DNA of 64,000 nt from Geosiphon pyriformis (Eukaryota; Glomeromycota; Glomeromycetes; Archaeosporales; Geosiphonaceae): assembly GCA_016748015.1 (NCBI GenBank), contig JAAOMT010000083.1:31007-95006 (forward strand), read 5' to 3'. Position 1 is the stretch's first letter. Each line of letters begins with the position of its first letter. Positions 62,209 to 64,000 of this stretch are shown piece after piece. The translations under genes and the position numbers were made by a program. Below the pieces are notes generated by a model. The model had not been told where the DNA came from and ran no database searches. It was given only the letters and a program-made list of their open reading frames with translations.

Positions 62209-63350
62209 TTTCCAGATTATGTGAATAGTTTTCCAAATGTTTTAATGCTCATTTTCAGACATTATTAATTGGAGTTCTTTTTTATACCCTATTATTAATT
62301 AAAATCATATATTAACACATTTTATCATATGTTTTTCTTTACCCAGAAATGTTGTTCCATATTTTTTGTTAAGAAAAATTGCTCTACATGTGAAACAAGA
62401 TTTATTGTTCAATTTTTCTTGTTGTTTGAGTTGGCCAAAGTATTTAAAAACACATGGATGACAGTATTATTTTGTGATCATCAGATATTCTTTATTATTA
62501 CTATAACATGCATCTATTGTTAACAATTTCTTGCTGTAATTAATATAAATTAGTTTGAGTTAATGATAATTTGGTTGGCTTTGAGTGATAGCAGTATATG
62601 GGATATAGGTAAAAATAGTAGCTGGAATAAGTTTTTTTTTTCTTTCTAGCTAAGTATTGATAATAATTTATTGTGTTTTTTTTTGGTCTATAAAACTTAG
62701 TAGGCTTCCCAGATAGGTTTGTTTTTTTTTCCTCAAATTTGATTAGTAATATTTTGTTGTTTGGTTTGAAGTGGTCACATGTGATTAGTATTTAAACATA
62801 GTAATTATTTTGGCTGAGTTATAGCTTTTGTGTGATCCAATCAAGTATTGCATTTGTTTTAAACAGTTAATCATTATTAATAAAAGCTTAATATTATATA
62901 ACTTTTATAATAAGAATTTTGATAAGCATAGTGATACTATTAACTTTGAATAAAAAGTCATCAATTTTGTCAATTGAAGTCTTTGTTGCTCTATTAGCAG
63001 TGATTATTTTTGCACTACCAGCTTGATCAATTTAGTAAACTAATTAGTTTATGAGTTGTTATATAATAATATTATTTACTGATTTGCTATTAAGGTTAAA
63101 CTTAATAGGTTGACTATTAACTTTTGCATTAGTATACATTATTGTGATTGGTTTTACTTTTAGAGTAGTTTTATTAAATAAAAATGTTTTAATTAATTCT
63201 TTAAGTTCAAAAAGAAAGATAGTAGTAAGTAATTCATCTTTAGTAATTGTTGTTAATAAAATATTATTGCTGAATAGTTAAGTTTAATTAGATTTCAATA
63301 GATTGAATGTGATGATTTTTGAGAATACCAAAAGGCTCAAATAGTATTGG
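62209..63350. other. Unassigned AT-rich sequence
   Basis: Expected place for the upstream LTR, leader or gag of the minus-strand gypsy element. I see no clear ORF, primer-binding site or repeat match. Confidence 0.4.
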
Positions 63351-63370
63351 ACATAATTAGAGTTAGAAAT

Positions 63371-64000
63371 ATAAATAAGGATAGGAATAAGAATAAGAAT
63401 AAGGATAAGAATAAAAATAAAAATAAGGATAAAAATATGAATAATGATAGAGATAAAAATAAGAATAAGAATAAGAATAGAGATAGAGATGAGAATAGGA
63501 ATAAAGATAAGAATAGAGATAAGAATAAAGATAAAGATAGGAATAAGAATAGAGATAAAGATAGTAATAAGAATAGAGATAAGGATAGGGATAGGGATAT
63601 TTATAGAGATAGGGATATTTATAAGGATAGGGATAGAAATATTTATAGGGATATTTATAGGGATAGGAATAGAATTAGGGATAGGGATAGGAATGGGGAT
63701 ATTTATAGGAATAGGAATAGGGATAGAAATAGGAATAGGGATAGGGATAGGGATATTTATAGGGATATTTATAGGGATAGGGATATTTATAGAGATATTT
63801 ATAGGGATAAGGTTAGGGATAGGGATAGGGATAGGGATAGGGATAGGGATAGGGATAGGGATAGGGATAGGGATAGGGATAGGGATAGGGATAGGGATAG
63901 GGATAGGGATAGGGATAGGGATAGGGATAGGGATAGGGATAGGGATAGGGATAGGGATAGGGATAGGGATAGGGATAGGGATAGGGATAGGGATATGTAT
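63371..64000 (+). repeat. Hexamer array grading into telomere-like (GGGATA)n
   Basis: From about 63371 to the window end every six bases form a unit of the type ATARRR or ATATTT. The left part is A-rich (AATAAG, GATAAG, AATAGA), the middle mixes GATAGG with TATAGG/GATATT blocks, and 63812-63993 is about 30 nearly pure AGGGAT units. The unit differs by one base from the telomere repeat GGGTTA, and one exact GGTTAGGG occurs at 63811-63818. The G-rich strand points to the window end, as on a right-hand telomere. The array ends GGGATATGTAT at 64000, so whether it continues cannot be seen. One frame is open from 63323 to 64000 and would encode Arg-Asp/Asn-Lys/Ile-Tyr dipeptides. Confidence 0.9.

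Noticed and set aside
56136-63350. Long terminal repeats of the gypsy element
   Set aside because: Short AT-rich similarities exist on both sides, but none long or specific enough to name as LTRs by eye.
1-64000. tRNA or rRNA genes
   Set aside because: I saw no stretch with tRNA A/B boxes in the right spacing or rRNA-like conserved sequence; a dedicated scan would be needed to exclude them fully.

Overview
The window looks like nuclear DNA of an arbuscular mycorrhizal fungus (Glomeromycotina, Rhizophagus/Gigaspora type). The basis is the two intact-looking host genes, which are family types these fungi carry in large numbers, their short GT-AG introns, the very high A+T content, and the kind of retroelements present. 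The genus cannot be fixed from the sequence alone.

Layout. 1-3077: gene-free, AT-rich, with one less AT-rich patch carrying short hairpins. 3078-8339 (+): three-exon gene for a protein with about 31 Sel1-like repeats, a Cys-rich linker and a C-terminal TKL-like kinase. 8540-8690: scrap of a Tc1/mariner transposase (-). 10175-13530 (+): decayed Tnp2-type DNA-transposon transposase, followed by an unrecognised coding-like relic (13680-14520). 16630-16955 (+): last remnant of a LINE. 18630-20119 (-): BTB-BACK-TLDc gene with one intron and one frameshift. 20300-33900: extremely AT-rich gene desert in which very old minus-strand LINE copies can still be read. 33915-36150 (+) and 53880-56135 (-): two copies of an ORF1-only element that shares its 3' end with the LINEs. 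36850-43690 and 44640-51350 (both +): two nearly full-length LINEs (ORF1 with RRM-like region and CCHC knuckle; ORF2 with APE endonuclease, RT, RNase H and a C-terminal Cys/His motif). 51700-53250 (-): an older LINE relic. 58100-62208 (-): decayed Ty3/gypsy gag-pol that carries a dUTPase-like domain upstream of RT and integrase. 63371-64000: degenerate hexamer array ending in about 180 bp of nearly pure GGGATA, a one-base variant of the GGGTTA telomere unit, running into the window end.

Main theme. Two host genes sit as islands in a transposon graveyard. Paired copies inside the window show that the inactivating changes are overwhelmingly C-to-T / G-to-A: Trp and Gln codons become stops, and catalytic Asp/Glu become Asn/Lys. 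The two host genes do not show this. This points to RIP-like mutation or methylation-driven deamination of repeats, and it explains how the 85-90% A+T desert could have formed. The most unusual items are the ORF1-only elements that borrow the LINE 3' tail, the dUTPase-bearing gypsy element, and the phase-locked telomere-like hexamer array.
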